NCBI GenBank assembly: GCA_016234115.1
Contig: JACRHD010000010.1
Span: forward strand, 1 to 46,695
Length of the DNA: 46,695 bases
DNA from: Nitrospirota bacterium
GTDB taxonomy: Bacteria > Nitrospirota > Thermodesulfovibrionia > UBA6902
Reading direction: 5' to 3'
Shown here one piece after another: positions 37,933 through 46,384 of this stretch; within the stretch, counting starts at the first letter, position 1, and every line of letters starts with the position of its first letter. The position numbers were made by a program, and so were the translations under genes. The notes below the pieces were generated by a model. The model saw only the letters and a list, made by a program, of their open reading frames with translations, was not told the DNA's origin and made no database searches.

Positions 37933-39209
37933 TGACCATGGTAGCTGTTGTATTCGTGTTAGCCTACTCAATGATCGCGCTCGAGCACCCCATCAAAATC
38001 AACAAATCTGCTACTGCGCTGATTGCCGCGGGACTTATGTGGACACTGTACTCCTTTGCAAGTCCTCATGGTGTTGAAGGCGTTATTCACCAGCTCACTG
38101 AAAAACTGGCCGAGACAGCGGCCATCGTATTCTTCCTGATCTGCGCCATGACCATTGTCGAGGTGACGGACTCCCACGGCGGTTTCGAGGTCATCACCTC
38201 GCGCATCAAGGCCACCAGGCTGACAAGCCTGCTCTGGATCATCGGCTTCATCACCTTTTACCTGTCTTCCATTCTCGACAATATGACAACTACCATCGTA
38301 ATGGTCGCACTTATGAAGCGCCTCCTCAAGGACCATAAACAGCGCCTCTTCTTTGCGGGTATCATCGTCATTGCCGCCAATGCCGGAGGCGCCTGGTCCC
38401 CTATCGGCGATGTGACCACTACCATGCTCTGGATCGGCGGACAGATCACAACAGTCAATATTATGAAGACTACATGGATTGCTTCCATGGTCAATATGCT
38501 GGTCCCCCTTGTCATGGCCTCTTTCATGCTCAAGGGAGACATTGTGCCTCCGGACAAGGTCGAAAATGGCGCTGGCACCACTTCCCAGTTTGAAAAGAAC
38601 CTGATGTTCTTTATGGGCATGGGGTCCCTGATCTTCGTTCCAATATTCAAGTCCATTACGCATCTGCCCCCATATCTTGGTATTTTACTGGCCCTCGGGG
38701 TGCTTTGGCTTGTGGGCAATATCGTGCATCGCAACAAACCTTATGAGATGAAAGAGCACCTCACCCTGACCAAGGCCCTCAAACGCATCGACATGGCGTC
38801 TGTGGTGTTCTTTATCGGGATACTGCTTGCCGTGGCTACTCTTTCCGCTAACGGCATGCTCCCCGCATTGGCCCAGTGGCTCGACGTCAAGCTCGGCAAC
38901 CAGTCTGTAATCGTCATTATCATCGGCCTTGTTTCAGCAATCGTGGATAATATCCCGCTGGTGGCCGCTTCCATGGGCATGTACCCGCTTGCACAGTTCC
39001 CGCCGGACTCCTTTATCTGGGAATTCATGGCTTACTGCGCGGGCACCGGCGGTTCTATCCTGATCATCGGTTCGGCCGCGGGTGTGGCCGCCATGGGACT
39101 GGAAAAGATCGAGTTCTTCTGGTATGCGCGCCGCATCGGGCCGCTTGCCTTTGCCGGGTATTTCGCCGGCGTGGCGGCCTACATTGTGCAGTACAGACTG
39201 TTGCACTGA
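37929..39209 (+). CDS. nhaD: NhaD-type sodium/proton antiporter
   Basis: This 426-residue membrane protein has about 12 helices. The blocks ALEHPIKINKSATALIAAG, SSILDNMTTTIVMVALM, ANAGGAWSPIGDVTTTMLW and SAIVDNIPLVAASMGMYPL are the NhaD signatures, including the conserved Asp residues of the ion path. It would export Na+ (or Li+) in exchange for protons across the inner membrane. Within this group it could recycle sodium brought in by an anion permease. AAGGAGGT lies at the ideal distance from the start. Confidence 0.9.
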   Translation: MMTMVAVVFVLAYSMIALEHPIKINKSATALIAAGLMWTLYSFASPHGVEGVIHQLTEKLAETAAIVFFLICAMTIVEVTDSHGGFEVITSRIKATRLTSLLWIIGFITFYLSSILDNMTTTIVMVALMKRLLKDHKQRLFFAGIIVIAANAGGAWSPIGDVTTTMLWIGGQITTVNIMKTTWIASMVNMLVPLVMASFMLKGDIVPPDKVENGAGTTSQFEKNLMFFMGMGSLIFVPIFKSITHLPPYLGILLALGVLWLVGNIVHRNKPYEMKEHLTLTKALKRIDMASVVFFIGILLAVATLSANGMLPALAQWLDVKLGNQSVIVIIIGLVSAIVDNIPLVAASMGMYPLAQFPPDSFIWEFMAYCAGTGGSILIIGSAAGVAAMGLEKIEFFWYARRIGPLAFAGYFAGVAAYIVQYRLLH

Positions 39210-39236
39210 GAGAGTGTGAGTGATCAGAGTCAGTTA

Positions 39237-39380
39237 CTAAGGAGTTCATAAGAAAAGACACATGAATTAGCGTCATGCCCGGAGTTTTTAATCGGGGATC
39301 CAGTTCTTTTAATTCTCTGGATTCCCTCTTACTGACCGCGGGAATGACGGGCTATGGACCCTTACTTATGAACTCCTTAG
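39237..39380. repeat. GTCATGCCCG element framed by a 16-bp perfect inverted repeat
   Basis: CTAAGGAGTTCATAAG (39237-39252) is exactly inverted at 39365-39380. Between them lies a GTCATGCCCG...GGGAATGAC repeat (39272-39348). It is structurally the same kind of nested element as 37137-37371. Confidence 0.8.
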
Positions 39381-39388
39381 CAGCTCTT

Positions 39389-39418
39389 TTGCTGACACTA
39401 TCCCCAAAACTCTAAAAT
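39389..39418 (+). promoter_or_regulatory. Probable sigma-70 promoter of the third kinase operon
   Basis: TTGCTG, an 18-base spacer and TAAAAT, 28 bp before the chosen start codon at 39446. Confidence 0.45.
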
Positions 39419-39445
39419 AATGTATCATTAATGACCGGGGAATTT

Positions 39446-41161
39446 ATGCAATTAAAGATCTGGCATAAGATGATCATCGGCATCTCGATCCCCGCCCTTC
39501 TTACCCTCATCGGCGGTCTGTGGTCCTACAAATATATCAATGACGTTAAAAAGCGTCATAGTTATGTGCAGATCGCAGACGATCTGAAGGAAGACGTGCT
39601 TGAAGTCAGACGAAACGAAAAGAATTATCTGAACTACAGGGACCACGAGCACTTCAAGCAGGTCCTTGCCAGCATCACCGTTCTTACCCGTTCGATAAAG
39701 ATGATATCTCCTGCGACCATTGATGAAATAGGGAAAGACGAGTTTCTGCTGTTGAACAGGACCTCAACAAATTATTCGACTGTCATGGAGAAGCTGCACG
39801 CGCATTTTCATCAGGAGAAGCAGAGCATTGAAAAAGTACGCGAGGAAGGGAGAAGACTGGAAACCTTTGCCGCAACCGGGGAACATAAGGTGGGTCTTTC
39901 AACCAATTTCATCCTGAACCTGAGGCGCCTGGAAAAAAATTACATGCTTTTCCGCGACAGAGACTCATTTACACAATTAGACAACGCGCTCTCTCAACTG
40001 AAAGGCATGGTCGAGTCCTGTTATGACTGTATGCCGTATGTCGAAGCCATCCGGGACCTTTTCGCGAGCTACGAAAAAAGCGATTCGGGAATAGGCGAGC
40101 TCCAGATTTCCGGCAACACCCTCGAAGAAATCACGGACAGGATAGCCCGGCGCGAAAGGCAACATATTGAGACCTTCTTTACCATAACGCAGCGTTTCAC
40201 GCTTATAGCGCTCATCCTGCTTTGTACACTGGGGCCAATGCTCGTATACGGGACGGCCTCATATATCGTCGCGCCGATAATACGGCTCACGGAAATTACA
40301 AAGAAAATAGCGGAGGGCGATTTATCTCTCAGGGCGCCCATCAAGGAGCACGATGAAACATTTACCCTTGCCGTATCTTTCAATACGATGTTAGACCATC
40401 TGCAGCTTTCTCACAAGTCCCTCGAAAAAAGCATGGAGCTCCTGAGAGAAAAACAGGAAGAGGTGGAAAAATGCGCGTCCGTCGGACTCCTTGTATCAGG
40501 TGTCGCGCACGAGATGAATAATCCGCTCAATAATATCTCCCTGACCGCTGAAACAATGAAGGAAGAAATGGACGTGCTTTCACACGGAGAGCTTAACGAA
40601 TGCCTGCAGGACATACTCAACCAGTCCGACCGCGCGAAGCGCGTCGTCGAAAACCTGCTTAATTACGTGGGCGCCCGGAAATCATCCGCCGTGGAAAGGC
40701 TCGACATCAACAGCGTTGTAAACGAATCGGTCAACCTGATAACAAATGAGCTCATGGTCACCAATATACACCTGAATAAGAACATACCTTATACCCCGCT
40801 GTATGTTAAAGGAGACCACAATAAATTAGAGGAAATACTCGTCAACATCATGGTAAACGCCATTCACGCCCTGAAGGATGCCGACCCAGGGGTACTCTCC
40901 GTGAGCATCAGTCACGAGCAGGCTGACGGGCAGGTCCTTATCAGTATCGGAGATAACGGTCACGGCATTCCGGAAAGCGACCTGAAAAATATATTCGAGC
41001 CTTTTTTCACGACCAAGCCGACCGGGCTGGGGACCGGTCTCGGGCTGCCGGTGGCCCGGAAGCTTGCGCGGGAGCACTACGGCGAAATAGAGGTGGAAAG
41101 CAAAGAGGGAGAGGGCACGACTTTTAAAATCAGGCTGCCGGTGTATGAGGAGAATGTTTAG
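39446..41161 (+). CDS. Sensor histidine kinase with a bimodular helical sensor
   Basis: This 571-residue kinase has membrane helices at 10-29 and 251-275 around a helical periplasmic sensor. The sensor holds two copies of an R-x-EKNY motif (RRNEKNYLNYRD, 54-65; RRLEKNYMLFRD, 160-171), as expected for a two-bundle HBM sensor, and a C-x2-C pair at 192/195. A HAMP domain, H355 in VSGVAHEMNNP and an ATPase domain (NIMVNAIHAL, DNGHGIP, GTGLGLPVA) follow. I preferred the start at 39446 because the GGGG stretch upstream serves as its ribosome binding site; 39431 is an alternative. A receiver gene follows. Confidence 0.92.
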   Translation: MQLKIWHKMIIGISIPALLTLIGGLWSYKYINDVKKRHSYVQIADDLKEDVLEVRRNEKNYLNYRDHEHFKQVLASITVLTRSIKMISPATIDEIGKDEFLLLNRTSTNYSTVMEKLHAHFHQEKQSIEKVREEGRRLETFAATGEHKVGLSTNFILNLRRLEKNYMLFRDRDSFTQLDNALSQLKGMVESCYDCMPYVEAIRDLFASYEKSDSGIGELQISGNTLEEITDRIARRERQHIETFFTITQRFTLIALILLCTLGPMLVYGTASYIVAPIIRLTEITKKIAEGDLSLRAPIKEHDETFTLAVSFNTMLDHLQLSHKSLEKSMELLREKQEEVEKCASVGLLVSGVAHEMNNPLNNISLTAETMKEEMDVLSHGELNECLQDILNQSDRAKRVVENLLNYVGARKSSAVERLDINSVVNESVNLITNELMVTNIHLNKNIPYTPLYVKGDHNKLEEILVNIMVNAIHALKDADPGVLSVSISHEQADGQVLISIGDNGHGIPESDLKNIFEPFFTTKPTGLGTGLGLPVARKLAREHYGEIEVESKEGEGTTFKIRLPVYEENV

Positions 41162-41233
41162 GGTCCAGGGTCCGGGGTCAAGGGTCCGGGAACGGTTTTT
41201 TTCCTGGCCCCTGGCCCCTTGCCCCTGGACCCT
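41162..41233. repeat. GGGTCCA heptamer array with inverse arm
   Basis: GGGTCCA/GGGTCAA units on the left face TGGCCCCTTGCCCCTGGACCC on the right. It lies between kinase and receiver genes. Confidence 0.7.
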
Positions 41234-41245
41234 TAATATTTAATA

Positions 41246-41635
41246 ATGGAACACAAACTCCGCATGATGATAATCGACGACGAGCCGATAGTCGGCAGGA
41301 GGCTCAGCCGTATGTTTGAAAGGGACGGGTATGAAGTCGAGACCTTCATCGACAGTGAAGCGGCAGCGAGGGAGCTGGAAAACAGGACTTACGAAATCAT
41401 TATCACCGACCTCAAGATGCAGAATGTCGACGGGATCAGGATACTTGAAACCGCCGTAGAGAAGAACCCTGACGTTAAGGTAATCATCATTACGGGTTTC
41501 GGCAGGAAAGAGACGGCCAAGGAGGCCTTCCGCAAAGGCGCCTTCGCTTTTATCATAAAACCCTTCAGGTTTGAGGAGCTTCGCCAGGTCATCAGGAAGG
41601 CTGAAAAAGAAATCAGGAATTTTTCATCAGGATGA
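41246..41635 (+). CDS. Single-domain response regulator
   Basis: This 129-residue stand-alone receiver has IIDDEP (D10/D11), the phospho-acceptor Asp in IIITDLKMQNVDG, T in IIITGFG and K in FIIKPF, all intact. There is no output domain. It follows the kinase at 39446. Its last codons overlap the 3' end of the receiver-Lon gene on the other strand (41613-41635), so the two genes converge. Its output may be protein interaction, perhaps with that protease. Confidence 0.9.
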   Translation: MEHKLRMMIIDDEPIVGRRLSRMFERDGYEVETFIDSEAAARELENRTYEIIITDLKMQNVDGIRILETAVEKNPDVKVIIITGFGRKETAKEAFRKGAFAFIIKPFRFEELRQVIRKAEKEIRNFSSG

Positions 41636-43616
41636 GGTCTGCCATGTCCTCGATCCTGTCTACCGTCCTGATGTCCAGGTCCTTCCGGACGTCCTGGGGA
41701 AGGTTGTCGATGTCCACCCTGTTTTTCGACGGCAGTATCACTGATTTCACGCCGGCCCTGCGCGCCGCAAGGAGTTTCTCCTTTATCCCGCCCACCGGCA
41801 GTATCCGGCCGCTCAATGTTATTTCACCGGAAACCGCCACGTCCCTTTTCGCCGGTCTTCCCGTTAAAAGGGACATGAGCGAAATCGCGATAGTGGTGCC
41901 GGCAGACGGCCCGTCTTTCGGAATCGCCCCTGCAGGGACATGAACGTGCACGTCGCTGAATTCAAAAAAGTCCTCATCTATATTCAACGATGCGGCGTGA
42001 CTCCTTATGTAACTTAATGCGGCCTGGGCGGATTCACGCATGACATTGCCTAAAGAACCTGTAAGTATAAGCTCGCCCTTACCCTTCATCTTCGCGGCCT
42101 CGACAAATATAATTGCTCCTCCGACCTCGGTCCAGACAAGCCCGGTGGCGACCCCCACGCGGTTCTCCTCATCCGTCACCTCAAAATAATACCTCCCGGG
42201 GCCGAGATATTTTTCAACGGCCTCAGGCGTGACCTTTATATTTTCCCCTTCCTCATGATGAACGAAGCCGGCGGCTATCTTCCTGCAGACAGAGGCGATC
42301 TGTCTTTCGAGGTTTCTTATCCCGGCCTCCCGCGTATATTCCCGGATGATTTTTGAAACTGCCTCCCCCGTGAATTCGGGCGGATACTCTGAGAGGCCTT
42401 TCTCATGTATATGCTTCGGCACGAGATAACGCAGGGCTATTTCCATTTTCTCATCTTCCGTGTAGCCCGAAAATTCGATGACCTCCATGCGGTCCCTCAG
42501 CGCGTCAGGGATATTGTCGGCGACATTTGCCGTTACTATAAACATGACGCTCGACAGGTCGAACGGCACGTCAAGGTAATGGTCGATGAAATTATTGTTC
42601 TGCTCCGGATCGAGGGCCTCGAGAAGGGCCGACGCGGGGTCCCCTTTGAAATCATGTCCTACCTTGTCGAGCTCATCCAGCATGAGGACCGGGTTGGATG
42701 ACTGCGCCCTGTTGATCTCATCTATAATGCGTCCGGGCATTGCGCCGGCATAGGTCCTTCGGTGCCCCCTTATTTCGGCTTCGTCTTTTATCCCGCCCAA
42801 TGAAATCCTCGCGAACTTCCTGCCTAACGCGTCCGCGATGGCCTTGCCCAGGGACGTCTTCCCCGTACCGGGCGGCCCGGCGAAACAGAGGACGGAGCCC
42901 TTGGTCGATCTCTTTGAATGCTTTTTCTCAAGCGCCCTCTTTACGGTATCGCGCACGTCGTCGAGTTTGAAAGGTTTTGCGATATAATGAAAGGCCCCCT
43001 TTTTGATGGAATCGACGGCGGAATCCACGGAGGCATAACCCGTAATCATAATGACCTGGGTGTCGGGATATTTGTGCTTTGCCTTCTCAAGGACATCGAG
43101 GCCGCTGACCTTTTCCATCCTGATGTCGGTAATAACGACGTCGAAGTCAAAATCGTTCAGCCTGTTCAATGCCTCGGTCCCGCTGTTCGCCGTCACTATC
43201 GCGTACCCTTCCTTGCTCAGAGCGTGGTCCAGGTTTTTCAGCACAACCTTTTCATCATCGACTACGAGTATCCGGGGTTTCTTATTGATGACCAGTATCT
43301 TTACGGCAAGATGCTCTAATATCCTTTCCTTTATCTCTCTCAGGCCGTAATGTCTTTCATCCAGCACCTTCGCGGCCCTTTCAATGTCGAGGTTGTCCTC
43401 GGTCTTTTTGCTCCACGGCAGGCCGATGACATAATCGATATAGGAAAGCCCGATTGAGTATTCCGCCACGGAGGGATTTATCCGGGACAGCATTTCAAGC
43501 TCGTTGTGGGCTACCTGCTGAACGTGCCGGGGTAATTTGGCCAGGTCGATTTTCTGCCGCAATTCCCCTAAGGCTTCATTCTGGAGTTTTTCGTCCGATT
43601 TTTTGAAAAGGCCCAT
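41613..43616 (-). CDS. Lon-type protease with an inserted receiver domain
   Basis: This 667-residue protein starts with the helical segment of Lon (1-105; PEYSIGLSYIDYVIGLPW-like, NLDIERAAKVLDERHYGLREIKERILE) but lacks the N-terminal LON substrate domain. A complete receiver follows (113-232; D120/D121, D164, T192, K214), placed exactly between LAV and the Walker A (GPPGTGKT, 247-254). The AAA+ module (Walker B VLMLDELDK) and the protease domain with the S571/K612 dyad (PKDGPSAG, GGIKEKLL) are intact. Normal Lon is about 780-810 residues without a receiver. I infer an ATP-dependent protease gated by phosphorylation. The nearest kinase is at 39446. Confidence 0.9.
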   Translation of the reverse strand: MGLFKKSDEKLQNEALGELRQKIDLAKLPRHVQQVAHNELEMLSRINPSVAEYSIGLSYIDYVIGLPWSKKTEDNLDIERAAKVLDERHYGLREIKERILEHLAVKILVINKKPRILVVDDEKVVLKNLDHALSKEGYAIVTANSGTEALNRLNDFDFDVVITDIRMEKVSGLDVLEKAKHKYPDTQVIMITGYASVDSAVDSIKKGAFHYIAKPFKLDDVRDTVKRALEKKHSKRSTKGSVLCFAGPPGTGKTSLGKAIADALGRKFARISLGGIKDEAEIRGHRRTYAGAMPGRIIDEINRAQSSNPVLMLDELDKVGHDFKGDPASALLEALDPEQNNNFIDHYLDVPFDLSSVMFIVTANVADNIPDALRDRMEVIEFSGYTEDEKMEIALRYLVPKHIHEKGLSEYPPEFTGEAVSKIIREYTREAGIRNLERQIASVCRKIAAGFVHHEEGENIKVTPEAVEKYLGPGRYYFEVTDEENRVGVATGLVWTEVGGAIIFVEAAKMKGKGELILTGSLGNVMRESAQAALSYIRSHAASLNIDEDFFEFSDVHVHVPAGAIPKDGPSAGTTIAISLMSLLTGRPAKRDVAVSGEITLSGRILPVGGIKEKLLAARRAGVKSVILPSKNRVDIDNLPQDVRKDLDIRTVDRIEDMADLILMKNS

Positions 43617-43619
43617 ATC

Positions 43620-43636
43620 TTATCTCTAAGAGATAA
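43620..43636. promoter_or_regulatory. Palindrome next to the receiver-Lon start codon
   Basis: TTATCTC-TAA-GAGATAA lies four bases upstream of the start codon. It could be an operator, or an mRNA hairpin covering the ribosome binding site, which is otherwise poor. Confidence 0.5.
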
Positions 43637-43648
43637 TAACTAAAGACA

Positions 43649-43730
43649 GGGGCAAGGGGCAAGGGGCAAGGGGCAAGGGGCATGGGGCAAGGGGCATGGG
43701 GCATGGGGCATGGGGCAAAAGGCAAGGGGT
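43649..43730 (+). repeat. GGGGCAA/GGGGCAT tandem heptamer array
   Basis: Eleven or so units of GGGGCAA and GGGGCAT in direct repetition, the longest uninterrupted heptamer array in the window. It lies upstream of the receiver-Lon gene. Confidence 0.85.
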
Positions 43731-43757
43731 TCAGACAGCATGGTGACCTGCAGTGCC

Positions 43758-43836
43758 GTCATTCCCGAGGTAGTAATCGGGAATCTATTGTCTATAAAAA
43801 CAAGGAACCTGGATTCCCGCCTTCGCGGGAAAGACG
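43758..43836. repeat. GTCATTCCCG palindromic repeat (REP-like)
   Basis: GTCATTCCCGAGGTAG at the left and CCTTCGCGGGAAAGAC at the right. The rest of 43617-43993 holds GTAGGGGC- and TTTCGGGA-type repeat fragments and no gene. Confidence 0.7.
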
Positions 43837-43993
43837 CGCCGTAGGGGCTGGTCTGAAACTGTTATTGTGTTTCGGGAGTCCCTCCCGAAACCGGTCCGAT
43901 AAGGCATGTTGACGGCGGATTGATTTCGGGAAGGATTCCCGAAATACAGGGAAAGGGGCAAAAGGGCAGGCTTCCCTTTGCGCGGTTCCGGCG

Positions 43994-44794
43994 CTATCTC
44001 TCAACGAACGGCAGCGCGAGCAGCTTCGGCAGGGTGAGCTTCTTCGGGTCCCTGAAATTAGCGAGACCGATATTCATGTTGGTATGGCCCTTGTCCGGCT
44101 GGTCTTTATACGTCCTGAAAATCCGGTCCCACCACGGCAAATTAAATCCGAAGTTGCTGTTATATTCCCTGATTATCACTGAATGGTGCACCCGGTGCAT
44201 GTCGGGCGTGACGACGAACAATCTGAGCACGCGGTCCAGCCCGAGAGGGACGAGGACATTACTATGGTTGAACATCGAGGTCGCGTTGAGCAGGACTTCA
44301 AACGCGACCACCGACCAGGGAGGGGCCCCGATAACTATGACCGACACCATCTTTATTCCCATGGACAGGACTATCTCTCCGGGATGGAAGCGCGCGCCGG
44401 TAGTCACGTCTATGTCGAGGTCCGTGTGATGCATCCTGTGGAATTTCCAGAGCGGATATATATAATGGACCCCGGCGTGCTGGGCGTATATAATGAGGTC
44501 GAGTATTATCACCGACAGGACGCCCGCCGCGATTTCGGGCACGCCAAGGATGTTAAATAGTCCCCAGCCGTATTCGGCGCTCAGCTTTGCCATATCGAAG
44601 GCCATCAGCGGAAAGACCAGCCTTATCGTTGCGGTGTCAATGAATGTTATGGAAAGATTATTAAACCACCTTGCGGCCTTCGGGGTCTTCAGCGCGCGCC
44701 TCGGAGAAATCAGCTCCAGTGCAGCCATCGCGGCAAACACGCCGAAGAAGAAACCGAGCCTGATATAAATCTCATTGTCGTTTGTGACGGGCAT
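43994..44794 (-). CDS. Sterol desaturase/fatty acid hydroxylase-family membrane protein
   Basis: This 266-residue protein has several membrane helices (14-30, 45-65, about 85-115, 145-165) and the three His clusters of the family: HAGVH, HRMHH and HRVHH, which hold a di-iron centre. Such enzymes hydroxylate or desaturate lipids with O2. The substrate is unknown; a bacterial lipid or hopanoid is possible. It stands alone, with no lipid genes adjacent. Presence of an O2-dependent enzyme is of note for an organism that otherwise looks anaerobic or microaerophilic. Confidence 0.85.
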   Translation of the reverse strand: MPVTNDNEIYIRLGFFFGVFAAMAALELISPRRALKTPKAARWFNNLSITFIDTATIRLVFPLMAFDMAKLSAEYGWGLFNILGVPEIAAGVLSVIILDLIIYAQHAGVHYIYPLWKFHRMHHTDLDIDVTTGARFHPGEIVLSMGIKMVSVIVIGAPPWSVVAFEVLLNATSMFNHSNVLVPLGLDRVLRLFVVTPDMHRVHHSVIIREYNSNFGFNLPWWDRIFRTYKDQPDKGHTNMNIGLANFRDPKKLTLPKLLALPFVER

Positions 44795-44850
44795 GCTTAT
44801 ATTTTATCATCTCCGCGCCCCTGCCTGCCCGGATTCACCATCAAGAGACA

Positions 44851-44905
44851 AACCACAGAGACCACAGAGGGATAAATAAATCTCTTCTCTGTGACCTCTG
44901 TGGTT
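44851..44905. repeat. AACCACAGAG inverted repeat
   Basis: AACCACAGAG (44851-44860), a second CCACAGAG copy beside it, and CTCTGTGGTT (44896-44905) can form a hairpin. Between two divergent genes, so it does not terminate either. Confidence 0.65.
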
Positions 44906-44952
44906 AGGTGGTGGATTCTGGCCTGGTCCTTTTCTTGACGCGAAATTAAGAA

Positions 44953-45921
44953 ATGTGCAATCATTATTCAATCACCTTGAAGCATAAATTATTATTAATA
45001 ATGTTGGGCCTGTGTGTCGCAGTCCTGTCGGGCGAGGCATTTTTCAGGGTCGGCAACCTGATTGTAAATAAAACTCATATTAATGCCTCCTGCACGCATG
45101 GGGACAAGTACAGGATATTGTGCATGGGAGATTCCAGCACGTACGGCCTTGGGGCGAGTGATGCCGGGAAGTTCAGTTATCCGGCGCAGCTTCAGACAAT
45201 ACTTGACAGGAATATATCCTCCAGGAAGTGTGAGGTATTGAATCTCGGGGTCCCAGGGATAAATTCTTCTCAGCTTTTAAACCGTTTCAGGTCCAATATT
45301 TTAAAGTACAAACCCGATTTAGTGATTGTGATGGTGGGAATAAACGACCCGTGGAACCTCGAAGAAAGCGGCATTTTGAAATTTTATAACGCGGGCGCGT
45401 TCCGGAAGTTGATGATGAATATGGAATTCGGCCTTAACAGGTCGCGCCTGTTCCGTTTTTTCAGGCTGGTATTATTGTCGAAAGAGGTAAACAGCGCGGA
45501 CGCAGAGCCGAACATTGCGGATTTCAATGACAGGACACGAAGCAGCGGTTTCAGGTATTCTCCTGCCTCCGACCCAGTCAGGTCCGGCGCGTTATATTCG
45601 TCCATCAATGAAAACATCACGGAAATGCTTCGGATAGCCCGCGACGAAGATACCGATATTTTATTTATGAAATATCATAATTCCGGCTGGGGCAACCCGG
45701 AAAAAATCATCCACGAGGTTTATAAGAAGCTCGAACTGCCGGTCGCGGACTGCGAAACTCCGTTTAGAGAGGCCGCAAGGCGCGGTATTAACGTACGAAG
45801 CGCCGACGGCTGGCATCCGAATGACCTTGGTTATTTGTTCATAGCGGCTACTGCCTACAACAGGATGGTTTCGTTAAAGCTCGCAGACGGGGAGCCGGTC
45901 AGGGTCAAACTTTCTCCCTGA
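44953..45921 (+). CDS. SGNH/GDSL-family hydrolase, membrane-anchored
   Basis: This 322-residue protein has an N-terminal membrane helix (LLLIMLGLCVAVLSGEAFF, about 12-31). The SGNH hydrolase blocks are present: block I MGDSSTYG with the catalytic Ser, block III region VMVGINDPW, and block V DGWHPND with the catalytic Asp/His. The active site should lie outside the inner membrane. Members act on acyl or acetyl groups of polysaccharides and lipids; the substrate is not known here. The ribosome binding site is weak. No partner gene is adjacent. Confidence 0.85.
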   Translation: MCNHYSITLKHKLLLIMLGLCVAVLSGEAFFRVGNLIVNKTHINASCTHGDKYRILCMGDSSTYGLGASDAGKFSYPAQLQTILDRNISSRKCEVLNLGVPGINSSQLLNRFRSNILKYKPDLVIVMVGINDPWNLEESGILKFYNAGAFRKLMMNMEFGLNRSRLFRFFRLVLLSKEVNSADAEPNIADFNDRTRSSGFRYSPASDPVRSGALYSSINENITEMLRIARDEDTDILFMKYHNSGWGNPEKIIHEVYKKLELPVADCETPFREAARRGINVRSADGWHPNDLGYLFIAATAYNRMVSLKLADGEPVRVKLSP

Positions 45922-46038
45922 CGCCGGTAGTGCCTTCCCGAAATCAATCCCTCTGTCTCAACCTGCCGTTCCCGACCGGTTCCGTGTGTCCTCCCGAAAC
46001 ACATTATATCAGGCGACCCGCCGGCTCGCCCCTGCTCC

Positions 46039-46073
46039 CAAACTCTAAACTCTAAACTCCAAACTCCAAACTC
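46039..46073 (+). repeat. AAACTCT/AAACTCC heptamer array
   Basis: Five units in direct repetition after the SGNH gene. The surrounding 45922-46384 contains no gene apart from the promoter and a possible leader RNA. Confidence 0.75.
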
Positions 46074-46104
46074 TTACGCCCTCAGGGCTGAGTAATTTCA
46101 CCTA

Positions 46105-46132
46105 TTGACAAGCCCTTTTTTTTTGATACCAT
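46105..46132 (+). promoter_or_regulatory. Sigma-70 promoter of the lipoprotein gene
   Basis: TTGACA (46105-46110), a 16-base T-rich spacer and TACCAT (46127-46132). The leader to the start codon at 46385 is about 245 bases, unusually long, with GAGACGAAAGC- and CCCG/CGGG-type pairing potential. Confidence 0.55.
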
Positions 46133-46384
46133 TGTCCTTAAGAAGGGTCCTTCATCGTATCGGTTTTATTGTTTGACGTGAAAGGAGGAAGGAGAGAAGA
46201 GATTTTTTGCGAAGACGAAAGCAGGCATCTACCCGCTAATGACCCGACAGCATGCCGGGGATTGCAAAGGTTGATTGGAAATTAAGGAAACAAAATTACC
46301 ATAAGTGCGCCGGGCTTTTCTTTACCGGAGAAGTTCGGTGAAGCAGAAGCGCATAAAACGAGTTTGAAAAAATGGAGGTATATC

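Noticed and set aside
43649-43730. Tandem GGGGCAA array as a possible CRISPR
   Set aside because: Units are seven bases with no spacers, and there are no cas genes; it is a simple tandem repeat.
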